Source: Sulfuritalea sp.
Lineage (GTDB): Bacteria > Pseudomonadota > Gammaproteobacteria > Burkholderiales > Rhodocyclaceae
Direction: 5' to 3'
DNA: 64,000 nucleotides
Assembly (NCBI GenBank): GCA_016716965.1
Contig: JADJUP010000043.1
Location: 1 to 64,000, forward strand
Numbering within the stretch: the first letter of the stretch is position 1; every line of letters begins with the position of its first letter. Positions 1 to 9,201 of this stretch are shown here, piece after piece. Made by a program: the position numbers and the translations under genes. The notes under the pieces are model-generated. The model made no database searches, was not told where the DNA came from, and saw only the letters and a list, made by a program, of their open reading frames with translations.

Positions 1-30
1 CGGTACATTCTGTTTCTTCAGGGGAAATCC

Positions 31-1992
<1,962 letters not shown>

Positions 1993-2011
1993 GTAAAGAG
2001 CAAAACACTTT

Positions 2012-2087
2012 GGCCACAGAGATCACAGAGGACGACTGGGGAAAACCCTCATGCCTTTCTCTGTGATCTCTGTGTCTCTGTGGCTAA
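2012..2087. repeat. Intergenic palindromic repeat of CACAGAG type
   Basis: An inverted repeat between htpG and the glycosylase gene. The left arm GCCACAGAGATCACAGAG (2013-2030) is matched by CTCTGTGATCTCTGTG at about 2059-2074, followed by a further TCTCTGTGGC unit, so the right arm carries one extra 8 bp repeat unit. The RNA could form a long hairpin, but there is no T-run, so it is not a typical terminator. Similar intergenic palindromes of another sequence family occur at 16853-16980 and 22380-22407. Confidence 0.6.
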
Positions 2088-2093
2088 CAGGTT

Positions 2094-2574
2094 TTGATTC
2101 TCCACGGTCTCGCGCCCGTCATCGACCCACGAGCCCGGGTGCTGATCCTGGGCTCGTTTCCGTCCACCGCCTCGCTTGCCGCGCAGCAGTATTACGCCCA
2201 TCCGCAGAACCTGTTCTGGCGCATCGTCGGCGAGGTGGTCGGGCAGCCGCTGAAGGAAATGGATTACCCGGCGCGGATCGTCGCGGTGCAGGCCGCCGGC
2301 ATCGCCATCTGGGACGTGTTCGCCTCCTGCACGCGGGCCGGCAGCCTCGATTCCGCGATTCGCGACGCGCTGCCCAATCCGCTGGCCGGGCTCAAGAAGT
2401 CGGCGCCGGCGCTACGGCGCATCTGCTTCAACGGCCGCATGGCGGCGCAGCGCATCCGCGAAATCGAAGCCATGGGCTATGAGGCCGTGGTGCTGCCCTC
2501 CACCAGCCCGGCCAATGCCGGCACACCCCTACGCGGAAAAGCTCGCGCGCTGGCGCGGCGCGCTGTCGGCCTGA
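2094..2574 (+). CDS. DNA-deoxyinosine (hypoxanthine) glycosylase, uracil-DNA glycosylase superfamily; one frameshift near the end
   Basis: A DNA-repair glycosylase of about 160 residues that would remove deaminated bases. The N-terminal motif GSFPSTASLAAQQYYAHPQN (from about residue 17) is the G-S-x-P-x5-x-Q-x-Y-x2-P-x-N signature of the deoxyinosine glycosylase branch, and LPSTSPAN near the C-terminus is the second active-site loop. As sequenced, the frame runs on to 2621, but deleting one G near 2519-2521 restores the expected ending AHPYAEKLARWRGALSA with a stop at 2572-2574, just before the convergent PilZ gene. The start is TTG at 2094, with AGG a few bases upstream. A 24 bp dispersed motif lies inside the gene at 2396-2419. 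Confidence 0.8.
2396..2419 (+). repeat. Dispersed 24 bp motif (diverged copy, inside glycosylase gene)
   Basis: Matches the window-wide motif (AAAGTCGGCGCTG, a few variable bases, ACGGCG) with GAAGTCGGCGCCG at the left and CTACGGCG at the right. It is read in frame as KSAPALRR. Being coding, it could be coincidental; the copy at 12726-12749 shares the unusual CTACGGCG right half. Confidence 0.4.
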
Positions 2575-2584
2575 ACGCGGTGCC

Positions 2585-3296
2585 TCAGGCGCCCGGCGAC
2601 TGTTCCAGCAGCGCCTGGTAGACGAATGCCAGCAGCGGGATCGAGTTCTCCGGCGAAACATCGAGGAACTGAATGCCGATCTGGTAGGGCATCGCGGCAT
2701 CCCCGCCCGGTTCGTGACTGATGGCGCGGATCATGGTCTCGAGTTCCAGCAGCGCCTCGATGCCGTTCAGCATCACCTTGAACGTGATCGACAGGCGCTG
2801 GCCCTTCTTGCCCGGCGCGTTCTTTGCAATCATCAGCGCGCCGCCGACGCTCATGTTGACCAGGGCGCCGGCGGCCTGCATGGGCGTGCCGTCGCAATGG
2901 GTGATGGCGCAGATCACATTCACGTTGGCGCGGGCACCTTGCGCGCACCACCAGCGAGCGCACCTCGCGCGGGTAGGCCAGGTGCAGGTAGGGGTAGGGC
3001 GTATTGACGGTCTTCAGGATCTGGGTCGGGAACGCATATGCGCTCTTGCCCGAGAAGGCACGCAGGATCAGCGACTGTCCCTCGCGCATCAGCAGGTAGT
3101 GGCCGTCGACCATCGGCGTCGTCACCAGCACGCTGCGGCCCTTGGACATGCCCAGCAGGCGTACCGAGTAGCGTTCCACCCGGTCGCTCAGTTGCGCCTG
3201 CAGGTTGATCAGGTCACCGATCTGCAGCCGTGCCTCCTCCAGCGCGATCGGTTTGGCGCTGGCTTCTTCCTGCGTGTTGGCTTCGCTGTCGACCAT
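2585..3296 (-). CDS. YcgR-like PilZ-domain protein (cyclic-di-GMP receptor), one frameshift
   Basis: A probable cyclic-di-GMP-responsive flagellar brake or motility regulator of about 235 residues. The N-terminal part (from MVDSEANTQEEA at 3296) is a YcgR-N-like beta-barrel region with LQIGDLINLQAQL and VLVTTPMVDGHYLLMREGQ. The C-terminal PilZ part reads RANVNVICAI and NMSVGGALMIAKN, the latter being the N/DxSxxG cyclic-di-GMP motif. The halves lie in different frames; the switch is at about 2930-2945, next to the expected RxxxR motif. It converges with the glycosylase gene. The nearby frameshifts in htpG and the glycosylase suggest sequence error rather than inactivation. Confidence 0.75.
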
Positions 3297-3438
3297 TCCC
3301 TGTCCCTTTTTGGAGCACGCATTATCAGCGGGAATCGAAAAATGCGGAACAAGCGCCCGGCGCCGGCGCTTTCGAAGCGCGGCATCGCCACGGCCGCCGC
3401 GAGTATCATGCCCTTGTTATTTTTGTGGGAATGCTCCG

Positions 3439-5922
3439 ATGAAAAAGCCCGCCGCCCTGCCCGACCTCGACCACCCGAAACTCGATGCCGATTCGATCCG
3501 CCGCTCGCTGCACAACCGGCTGATCTACACCATCGGCAAGGACCCGATCACCGCCACCGACCGCGACTGGTTCCACGCCGCCGCCGCCGTGGTGCGCGAA
3601 CGCCTGATCGAGCGCTGGATGGAAACCATGCGCAGTTATTACGTCGAAGACCGCAAGCGCGTCTATTACCTTTCCATGGAATTCCTCATGGGCCGCACCA
3701 TGACCAACAGCATGCTCAACATCTGCGCCGAGCAGGAATTCCGCGATGCGCTGGCGGCGCTGGGCGAAATCGGCATCAAGCCGGAGAACATTGCGGAAGT
3801 CGAGCCCGACGCGGCACTGGGCAACGGCGGCCTCGGCCGGCTCGCCGCCTGCTTCCTCGATTCGATGGCGACCATGGGCGTCGCCGGCTACGGTTACGGC
3901 ATCCGCTACGAATACGGCATGTTCCACCAGGGCATCGAGGACGGCCAGCAGGTCGAGCATCCCGACAACTGGCTGCGCTACGGCAACCCCTGGGAATTCC
4001 CGCGGCCCGAGGTGCTCTACCAGGTCAAGTTCCACGGCCGCGTGGTCGATTTCATCGACGAGCAGGGCGTCAAGCGCCACCAGTGGGTGGATTCCGACGA
4101 CGTCATGGCCATGGCCTACGACTACCCGATCCCCGGCTACGACACCGGCACCGTGAACAACATGCGGCTGTGGGCGGCCAAGGCCAGCCGCGACTTCGAC
4201 CTGCGCTACTTCAACGAAGGCAACTACATCGCCGCGGTCGAAGACAAGAACGAATCCGAGAACCTGTCCAAGGTGCTCTACCCCGATGACACCACCGAGA
4301 TGGGCCGCGAACTGCGCCTCAAGCAGCAGTATTTCTTCGTCAGCGCCTCGCTGCAGGACATGCTCTACCGCTTCGCCAAGTCGGAAGCCCCGCTCGACAG
4401 CCTGCCGGAGAAGGTGGCGATCCAGCTCAACGACACGCATCCCTCGATCGCCGTGCCCGAGCTCATGCGCATCCTGATCGACCAGCACCGCTTCGAGTGG
4501 TCGCGCGCCTGGGACATCGTCACCCGCACCTTCGCCTACACCAACCACACGCTGATGCCCGAAGCGCTGGAAACCTGGCCGGTCGGCCTCTTCGAGCGCG
4601 TGCTGCCGCGCCACCTGCAAATCATCTACGAGATCAACTACCGTTTCCTCAAGGACGTGATGCACCACTACCCCGGCGACCCGGCGCTATGGCAGCGCAT
4701 GTCGCTGATCGACGAGAACAAGGGCAAGCGCATCCGCATGGCGCACCTCGCCATCGTCGGCAGCCACAAGGTCAATGGCGTCGCCGCGATCCACACCCGC
4801 CTGATGAAGGAAACCATCTTCGCCGACTTCCATCGCCTGTCGCCAGACAAGATCGTCAACATGACCAATGGCGTGACGCCACGGCGCTGGCTCAACCAGG
4901 CCAACCCCGGCCTGGCGCGGCTGATCGGCAGCCGCATCGGCCGCGGCTGGCTGAAGGACCTCGACCAGTTGCGGCAACTGACGCCGCTGGCCGACGACGC
5001 CGCCTTCCGCGACGCCTTCGTGCGCGTCAAGCGCGACAACAAGGCGCGCCTGGCGCAGGTCATCCGCCAGCGGCTGGGCATCGCCGTCGATCCCGATTCG
5101 CTGTTCGACGTGCAGATCAAGCGCATCCACGAATACAAGCGGCAACTGCTCAACGTGCTGCATGTCATCACGCTCTACAACCGCCTGCGCGCCGGCGGCG
5201 ACGCCACCCCGCGCACGGTGATCTTCGGCGGCAAGGCGGCGCCCGGCTACCGCATGGCCAAGCTCGTCATCCGCCTGATCAACGACGTCGCCGACGTGGT
5301 GAACAGCGACCCGATCATGCGCGGCCGGCGCAAGGTCGTCTTCATCCCCAACTCCGACGTCTCCAACGCCGAGCTGATCATCCCCGCCGCCGACCTCTCC
5401 GAGCAGATCTCCACCGCCGGCACCGAGGCCTCCGGCACCGGCAACATGAAGCTGGCATTGAACGGCGCGCTCACCATCGGCACCCTGGACGGCGCCAACG
5501 TCGAGATTCGCAACGAAGTCGGCGTCGAGAACATCTTCATCTTCGGCCTCACCGCCGACGAAGTCGCGCAGCAATACGCCGCCGGCTACAACCCCTGGAC
5601 CCACTACGACAGCAACGCCGAGCTCAAGCAGACGCTCGACACCCTGCGCGACGGCTTCTTCTCGCCCGAGGACCGCGACCGCTACAAGCCCATATTCGAC
5701 AACCTCACCTACCACGGCGACCACTACCTGCTGCTGGCCGACTATGCCGCCTACATCGCCTGCCAGGAAAAGGTCGGCGCCCTCTACCGCGACCCGCAAG
5801 CCTGGGTGCGCAAAGCCATCCTCAACGTCGCCGGCATGGGCCAGTTCTCGTCGGACAGGACCATCGGGCAGTATGCGAAGACGATCTGGAACGTGGAGGC
5901 GCGGGGAAGGGCGGTGGGGTGA
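3439..5922 (+). CDS. glgP: Glycogen/starch/maltodextrin phosphorylase
   Basis: A pyridoxal-phosphate enzyme that removes glucose-1-phosphate from the non-reducing ends of glycogen or maltodextrins. At 827 residues it has the usual family length. Visible signatures are YYLSMEFLMGRTMTNSMLN near residue 75-95, GNGGLGRLAACFLDSMATM, NDTHPSIAVPELMR, and the cofactor-lysine loop EASGTGNMKLALNGALTIGT, with the lysine at about residue 671. I chose ATG 3439 (MKKPAALPDLDHP) because an upstream extension in the same frame runs through the divergent PilZ gene. No other glycogen genes are adjacent, so it stands as a single gene between the PilZ gene and the accessory island. Confidence 0.97.
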   Translation: MKKPAALPDLDHPKLDADSIRRSLHNRLIYTIGKDPITATDRDWFHAAAAVVRERLIERWMETMRSYYVEDRKRVYYLSMEFLMGRTMTNSMLNICAEQEFRDALAALGEIGIKPENIAEVEPDAALGNGGLGRLAACFLDSMATMGVAGYGYGIRYEYGMFHQGIEDGQQVEHPDNWLRYGNPWEFPRPEVLYQVKFHGRVVDFIDEQGVKRHQWVDSDDVMAMAYDYPIPGYDTGTVNNMRLWAAKASRDFDLRYFNEGNYIAAVEDKNESENLSKVLYPDDTTEMGRELRLKQQYFFVSASLQDMLYRFAKSEAPLDSLPEKVAIQLNDTHPSIAVPELMRILIDQHRFEWSRAWDIVTRTFAYTNHTLMPEALETWPVGLFERVLPRHLQIIYEINYRFLKDVMHHYPGDPALWQRMSLIDENKGKRIRMAHLAIVGSHKVNGVAAIHTRLMKETIFADFHRLSPDKIVNMTNGVTPRRWLNQANPGLARLIGSRIGRGWLKDLDQLRQLTPLADDAAFRDAFVRVKRDNKARLAQVIRQRLGIAVDPDSLFDVQIKRIHEYKRQLLNVLHVITLYNRLRAGGDATPRTVIFGGKAAPGYRMAKLVIRLINDVADVVNSDPIMRGRRKVVFIPNSDVSNAELIIPAADLSEQISTAGTEASGTGNMKLALNGALTIGTLDGANVEIRNEVGVENIFIFGLTADEVAQQYAAGYNPWTHYDSNAELKQTLDTLRDGFFSPEDRDRYKPIFDNLTYHGDHYLLLADYAAYIACQEKVGALYRDPQAWVRKAILNVAGMGQFSSDRTIGQYAKTIWNVEARGRAVG

Positions 5923-6155
5923 AAGCCGGCGCCCCACAGGGACTTCCTTTGCTCGCTGGCGGTACGGCGGCATAGCGGCGCCGGGGTACCGTCATTCGTA
6001 TCCGCGCTCGCCCGGTCCCCCTTTGGAGCCACCCCGTTTGCCTCGCCGGGCCATATGCTGGACGGGAACTTGCCGTTGGCGTATTCTGCCCTTGGCCTGG
6101 ATTCAGGCAATTCCGGCTTGATCCTTTTTCTGTCATTTTAGGCCCCACTAAATTT
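5923..6155. other. Intergenic region between glgP and the cassette array, no gene seen
   Basis: No convincing gene or hairpin terminator is visible. A stretch at about 5951-5972 (CTCGCTGGCGGTACGGCGGC) resembles the right two thirds of the dispersed 24 bp motif but has lost the AAAGTCGG left end. GC content and codon-like structure drop towards the array that follows. Confidence 0.4.
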
Positions 6156-6280
6156 CCCTAACACGCTGTTTCAATGCCTTTTGCACCCATGTCCGGATTT
6201 TTATACAGCCTATTTGATGGAATGTTTTCCGTCGTGATGGAAAGCATTCCGTCAAATAGGTGCCACATTTAACGTTAGGG
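6156..6280 (+). other. Putative long attC site at the left edge of the cassette array
   Basis: R''-like CCCTAAC (6156-6162) and R'-like GTTAGGG (6274-6280) are exact inverted complements and enclose 111 bases. The interior contains a strong hairpin, CTATTTGATGGAATG (6210-6224) against CATTCCGTCAAATAG (6245-6259). A length of 125 bp is within the known attC range, and a cassette gene starts 10 bases after R'. The L boxes are poorly defined, so this site is less certain than those at 8706 and 9106. Confidence 0.5.
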
Positions 6281-6290
6281 TTCTCTACAG

Positions 6291-6578
6291 ATGGCGAAAC
6301 ACAAGGCCCGGCTTATTTCGCTGCTTCTCATTGAAGCTGCGCTTGTTGCGCTTCATGTCGCCCTTCGCGCACCCACCGAGGCTAGCGCTTCGCCTGCCTT
6401 CGAGTGGCATTTTTGGCCGGCCCTTATTGTCGGCGTGACCCTGGTTGGTTATGCCCTTTCAATTCGGTGCCCCGTGCCAGGCTGCCGCAAGCATCAGGTG
6501 TTTCGCGGTTTGTCATTCTTCGATCTACGTTGGCCGTCCGAGCGTTGCCATTCATGCGACTCAACATTGGAGCAATAG
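6291..6578 (+). CDS. Integron cassette protein: small membrane protein with two C-terminal Cys pairs
   Basis: A 95-residue protein of unknown function. It has an N-terminal hydrophobic segment (LISLLLIEAALVALHVAL, about residues 7-24) and a second one (FWPALIVGVTLVGYALSI, about 41-58). A cytoplasmic-type tail follows with CPVPGC (about residues 60-65) and CHSCDS (about 87-92), a spacing that could bind zinc. The ATG lies 10 bases after the R' box, as expected for a gene cassette. Its own R'' box should complement the cassette start (GTTAGGG), and CCCTAAC is indeed found 15 bases after the stop, at 6594-6600. I do not recognise a named family. Confidence 0.65.
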   Translation: MAKHKARLISLLLIEAALVALHVALRAPTEASASPAFEWHFWPALIVGVTLVGYALSIRCPVPGCRKHQVFRGLSFFDLRWPSERCHSCDSTLEQ

Positions 6579-6593
6579 CCAAGTGGTCACAAA

Positions 6594-6602
6594 CCCTAAC
6601 CC
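6594..6602 (+). other. Left remnant of an attC site (R'' box) interrupted by an insertion sequence
   Basis: CCCTAAC at 6594-6600 is the exact complement of the start of the upstream cassette (GTTAGGG, 6274-6280), which is the relation expected between a cassette's R'' box and its own R' end. The following CCGGCG can pair with CGCCGG at 8114-8119, on the far side of the inserted element. The rest of the attC is displaced by the IS at about 6603-8061. Confidence 0.5.
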
Positions 6603-8061
6603 GGCGTATATGGACTCCCCCCGAAGTCAAGAGAACTGACCGATAGGTCTGGCTGGTTTGGAAGCGCATGCAGTCGTATATCCGGCATCGTAAGTGGGCT
6701 CTGAGTGGCCCGTGCCGACATGGAATCTGCGCACGCAGTGCAATCGATACAAGCGGCAAGCCTGAAGCTGCCTGGCAGGGTTATCGGCATCGTTGCGTGA
6801 GGTGCGACCCGTTTAGCCATGATGGGCGATCATTCTCAAAGCAAGCGCGGGGACGTGAAACTCAAGATGCTTTCTCCTTGCAGACTAAACAGCGACAGCA
6901 AAACTCAGGCGTTCCATCTTGCGCAGCTGGCGTGGCGCCGGCTGGCCATAGGGCGTGGCATCGCGCAAGGTGGCGTAGCAAATGCGCGCCATCTTGTTGG
7001 CCAGCGCACACGCCGCCTTGTTGTGATTGGTGCGCGCCTGAACGGCGGTCGCCCAGGTGCGCAAGCCATCCAGACTGCGCCCCACCGTGCGGGCCGTGGC
7101 CGCGGCACGCAGTACCGAACGTGCGCCATGGGTCAGCAGCATGCGCAAGTAGCGGTCGCCGCGTTTCGAGATGCGGCCCAAGACACGACTGTTGCCCGAA
7201 CTGAACTCCCGTGGCGTGAGCCCGAACCAGCTCGCAAAATGCCGGGCACCCTGAAGTGGGACACTTGGCCGCCGGTGGCCGCCACCATCGCTGTGGCCGT
7301 CAGGGCCCGACACCGGGAATCGACAGCAGAGTCTTGCACGCCGGACTGTGCTTTACCACCTCATGCAGTTCCCGCTCCAGCTGGGCAATGCGGGCCTCGA
7401 GCAGACGGATCTCCTCCACCAGCAACTTCATCGAGCCGCGAATCAGGCCGGGCACCGCCGAATTCGGATCGGCCAGGACCCGGCTGATGGCTTCGACGCC
7501 GGTGCGGGCGCCCTGGGGAACCGCCAGGCCGAACTCGCGGCAAAAAGCCGCGCAGGGCATTGATGCGCGGTGCGGGTGCTCATCCACAGGGAGCAAGTGC
7601 GATGCAGACCCTGCAATGCTTGCTGCTCGACCGATTTCACCTTCACCGGAACGATGTCGGAGGCGCGCGCTGCTTCGAGCAGGGCACAGGCATCGGCGGC
7701 ATCGGTCTTTGTTGCGCTTCACATAGGCGCGGATGTGAGCCGCTGGCAACAGCTTGACCTCGATGCCCAGGCGACCGAGCCAGCGCGCCCAGTGGTGGGC
7801 CGAGCCGCAGGCTTCCATGACGACCAGCGACACCTCGCGATTGGCGAACCAACGCTCGAACTGGGTGCGTGTCAGGCGGTGTGTTTCCACAACCTTCCAG
7901 GACGCATCGGCGACAGCCAGCTGGAAGACACTTTTGCAAGATCCACGGCAACAGTAGTAGCATTTGGATTCCTCCCGGAGTTGTACGGTGCTGATACCCA
8001 CGACCAATGAGCTTCAGCCGCGCATACAGTGCGCCAACAAAACGGGGGAGTCCATCCCATC
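6603..8061 (-). mobile_element. IS110-family (IS1111-type) insertion sequence inserted at an attC site
   Basis: Perfect 12 bp subterminal inverted repeats, ATGGACTCCCCC (6610-6621) and GGGGGAGTCCAT (8044-8055), bracket a transposase of the IS110 family. The distance of about 1.45 kb is normal for the family. IS110 elements proper lack inverted repeats, whereas the IS1111 subgroup has short subterminal ones, so this is IS1111-like. The exact outer ends are uncertain by a few bases. A known IS1111 subgroup targets integron attC sites, and here the flanks are attC fragments on both sides (6594-6602 and 8062-8133). No obvious target duplication is seen, as expected for the family. Confidence 0.8.
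6885..7976 (-). pseudogene. IS110/IS1111-family transposase, frameshifted
   Basis: A DEDD-type transposase related to RuvC nucleases. Pieces found in different frames are, in order: NPNATTVAVDLAK, then FQLAVADASWKVVETHRLTR and VVMEACGSAHHWARWLGRLG (first domain), IRAYVKRNK, a TDAADACALLEAAR-type segment needing one base removed, the helical region LLEARIAQLERELHEVVKHS, LLSIPGVGP and ARHFASWFGLTPREFSSGN (C-terminal transposase_20-type domain), ending in MERLSFAVAV. At least four single-base shifts (near 7925, 7710, 7560 and 7305) break the frame, and no good initiator is visible near 7976. It is unlikely to yield active enzyme as sequenced. Confidence 0.8.
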
Positions 8062-8297
8062 ACTCAACCTCGCTCCCTTCGGTCGCTGGACGCTGCGCGA
8101 TAAAGCCGCGCAGCGCCGGTTAGCTCTACGTTGAAGCTGTAGAAAAACCCCTTTGAGAATTTGACGAATGCCGTGTCCATAATGCGACCTCTCAAAACAC
8201 GCTACACGGGCCGATCTCCAGCCAGGGAATGGTCAAGGGACCCCAGCAACGGATTCCGATCGACCCCTCAGGGGGTTTTTCTACAGCCTCGTTGGGC
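8062..8297 (+). other. attC site (right part), interrupted inside its R' core by a MITE-like element
   Basis: The core hairpin GGACGCTGCGCG / CGCGCAGCGCC around 8088-8117 is almost identical to that of the intact attC at 8706-8775. A possible R'' box ACTCAAC lies at 8062-8068. On the right, GGTTAGCTCTA is followed by CGTTG, which is duplicated at 8290-8294. Removing the 156 bp insert restores GTTGGGC, a perfect R' box and the start of the next cassette. Whether the left half of this site is ACTCAAC or the CCCTAAC beyond the IS (6594) is not settled. Confidence 0.65.
8134..8289. mobile_element. 156 bp MITE-like element with terminal inverted repeats and 5 bp target duplication
   Basis: The left end AAGCTGTAGAAAAACCCC and the right end, read inward as AGGCTGTAGAAAAACCCC, form 18 bp inverted repeats with one mismatch. 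The element is flanked by CGTTG on both sides (8129-8133 and 8290-8294), as expected of a target-site duplication. It encodes no plausible protein, so it would be a non-autonomous derivative mobilised in trans by a transposase I cannot identify. It sits exactly in the R' recombination box of an attC. Confidence 0.7.
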
Positions 8298-8300
8298 AGC

Positions 8301-8741
8301 ATGAAAGACGCGCACAAGTTTCAGGTGTTTGCTGACTATCATCAGTTCTATCTGATGGATGCGAGCGTTGAGCCAAGTATCCCGGAAGCGGTGACAGAAC
8401 AAGACATGTTGAGGCGTCTGCGAACGGCACCGCACATCGTCGTCTTTCATACTGAGTCCGCCACGCATGTGCCCGTAGAGGTGGCTTTCGTGCCCGAGCC
8501 AATCGAGGCAGAAGGTGCATGGGAACACCAGGCCGAGTTCAGCCTTTCGCTCCCGTCCGGAACGGTGGCTCTCTGCGGTTGCACGGATTTTGTTCCCGAG
8601 TGCCCGCGCATGACCGTGGCTCCCGGAAGCTATAGTGGGCGCGCCTACTTCGCTGGCTCAACAGGCAGCGAAGAGCGTTACTGCCTCATGCTATGGCCTG
8701 CTGCTGCCCAACCAATCAATCCACAGGACGCTGCGCGATGA
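8301..8741 (+). CDS. Integron cassette protein of unknown function
   Basis: A 146-residue soluble protein without signal peptide or membrane segment, starting MKDAHKFQVFADYHQFYLMD. Notable are two pairs of nearby cysteines (CGCTDFVPEC, about residues 97-106) and several aromatic residues in the N-terminal strand-like region. The ATG is 4 bases after the R' box GTTGGGC, and the TGA (8739-8741) lies inside the attC hairpin, both typical of gene cassettes. An in-frame upstream start at 8229 would run through the MITE and is rejected. I do not recognise the family. Cassettes of this type often encode inhibitors or immunity-like proteins, but nothing here proves that. Confidence 0.7.
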   Translation: MKDAHKFQVFADYHQFYLMDASVEPSIPEAVTEQDMLRRLRTAPHIVVFHTESATHVPVEVAFVPEPIEAEGAWEHQAEFSLSLPSGTVALCGCTDFVPECPRMTVAPGSYSGRAYFAGSTGSEERYCLMLWPAAAQPINPQDAAR

Positions 8742-8775
8742 AGCCGCGCAGCGCCTGTGATTTCAGACGTTGGGC
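8706..8775 (+). other. attC recombination site (intact)
   Basis: R'' GCCCAAC (8706-8712) and R' GTTGGGC (8769-8775) are perfect complements. Inside, AATCCACAGG (L'' side) pairs with CCTGTGATT (L' side) except for one extra C on the top strand. This is the extrahelical base (G on the bottom strand) that marks attC polarity. The central stem is GACGCTGCGCG / CGCGCAGCG. At 70 bp it is a textbook site, and its R'' also complements the start of its own cassette (TTGGGC at 8292). Confidence 0.9.
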
Positions 8776-8781
8776 AATCAA

Positions 8782-9141
8782 ATGAAAGTCCGGCTCGGCA
8801 TTAGTGACCCTTGGGAGATGGGCGAGATCCTGAAGTGGCCTCAAATTACCGGCATCGTTACTCGAACAGAGGGGGACGATTGGCTGGTGAAACTCGACAA
8901 TCCGTTTCAGTATCAAGACGCGCTTTACGAATTTCTTGTGGTCAGTGCCCGCCATGTAGGAAAGCCACTCTCCAGCGCGGCTTCATACAGTGTTCCGTGC
9001 GCTATGACTCGAACAACGCCAGAGATGGCATCATCTGATACTCCGTGCGATGTTTCTTGGTGGCGAAGTGGCCATGCCATGATCGGTTCAGCTCGCATAG
9101 TAGATGCCCAACCCGGCAGTCAAGAGGGACTGCGCGAATAA
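8782..9141 (+). CDS. Integron cassette protein of unknown function
   Basis: A 119-residue soluble protein, MKVRLGISDPWEMGEILKW at the N-terminus, with a conserved-looking beta-rich core (ITGIVTRTEGDDWLVKLDNP) and CDVSWWRSGHAMIGSA near the C-terminus. The start ATG 8782 is 6 bases after R'. The stop at 9139-9141 lies within the following attC. Acidic, aromatic-rich small proteins of this general look are frequent in cassette arrays. No catalytic motif or named family is evident to me. Confidence 0.7.
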   Translation: MKVRLGISDPWEMGEILKWPQITGIVTRTEGDDWLVKLDNPFQYQDALYEFLVVSARHVGKPLSSAASYSVPCAMTRTTPEMASSDTPCDVSWWRSGHAMIGSARIVDAQPGSQEGLRE

Positions 9142-9174
9142 ACCCTCGCGCAGCCCCTTACTTTTAAGTTATAC
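9106..9174 (+). other. attC recombination site
   Basis: R'' GCCCAAC (9106-9112) complements the start of the upstream cassette (TTGGGC after 8769). The R' position reads GTTATAC (9168-9174), one base off the GTTRRRY consensus. The stem CTGCGCGA / TCGCGCAG (about 9129-9152) and the L-box pair AGTCAAG / CTTACT again leave one unpaired C on the top strand. Length is 69 bp. Confidence 0.8.
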
Positions 9175-9201
9175 ATCTGCTTGGCATTTACTCGCGCACG
9201 A

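Noticed and set aside
3406..4668. Long leftward open frame opposite glgP
   Set aside because: Shadow of the glgP reading frame; composition is Val/Asp/His-rich and no family motif is visible.
5784..6110. Leftward open frame after glgP
   Set aside because: Overlaps the end of glgP and has no recognisable domain or ribosome-binding site.
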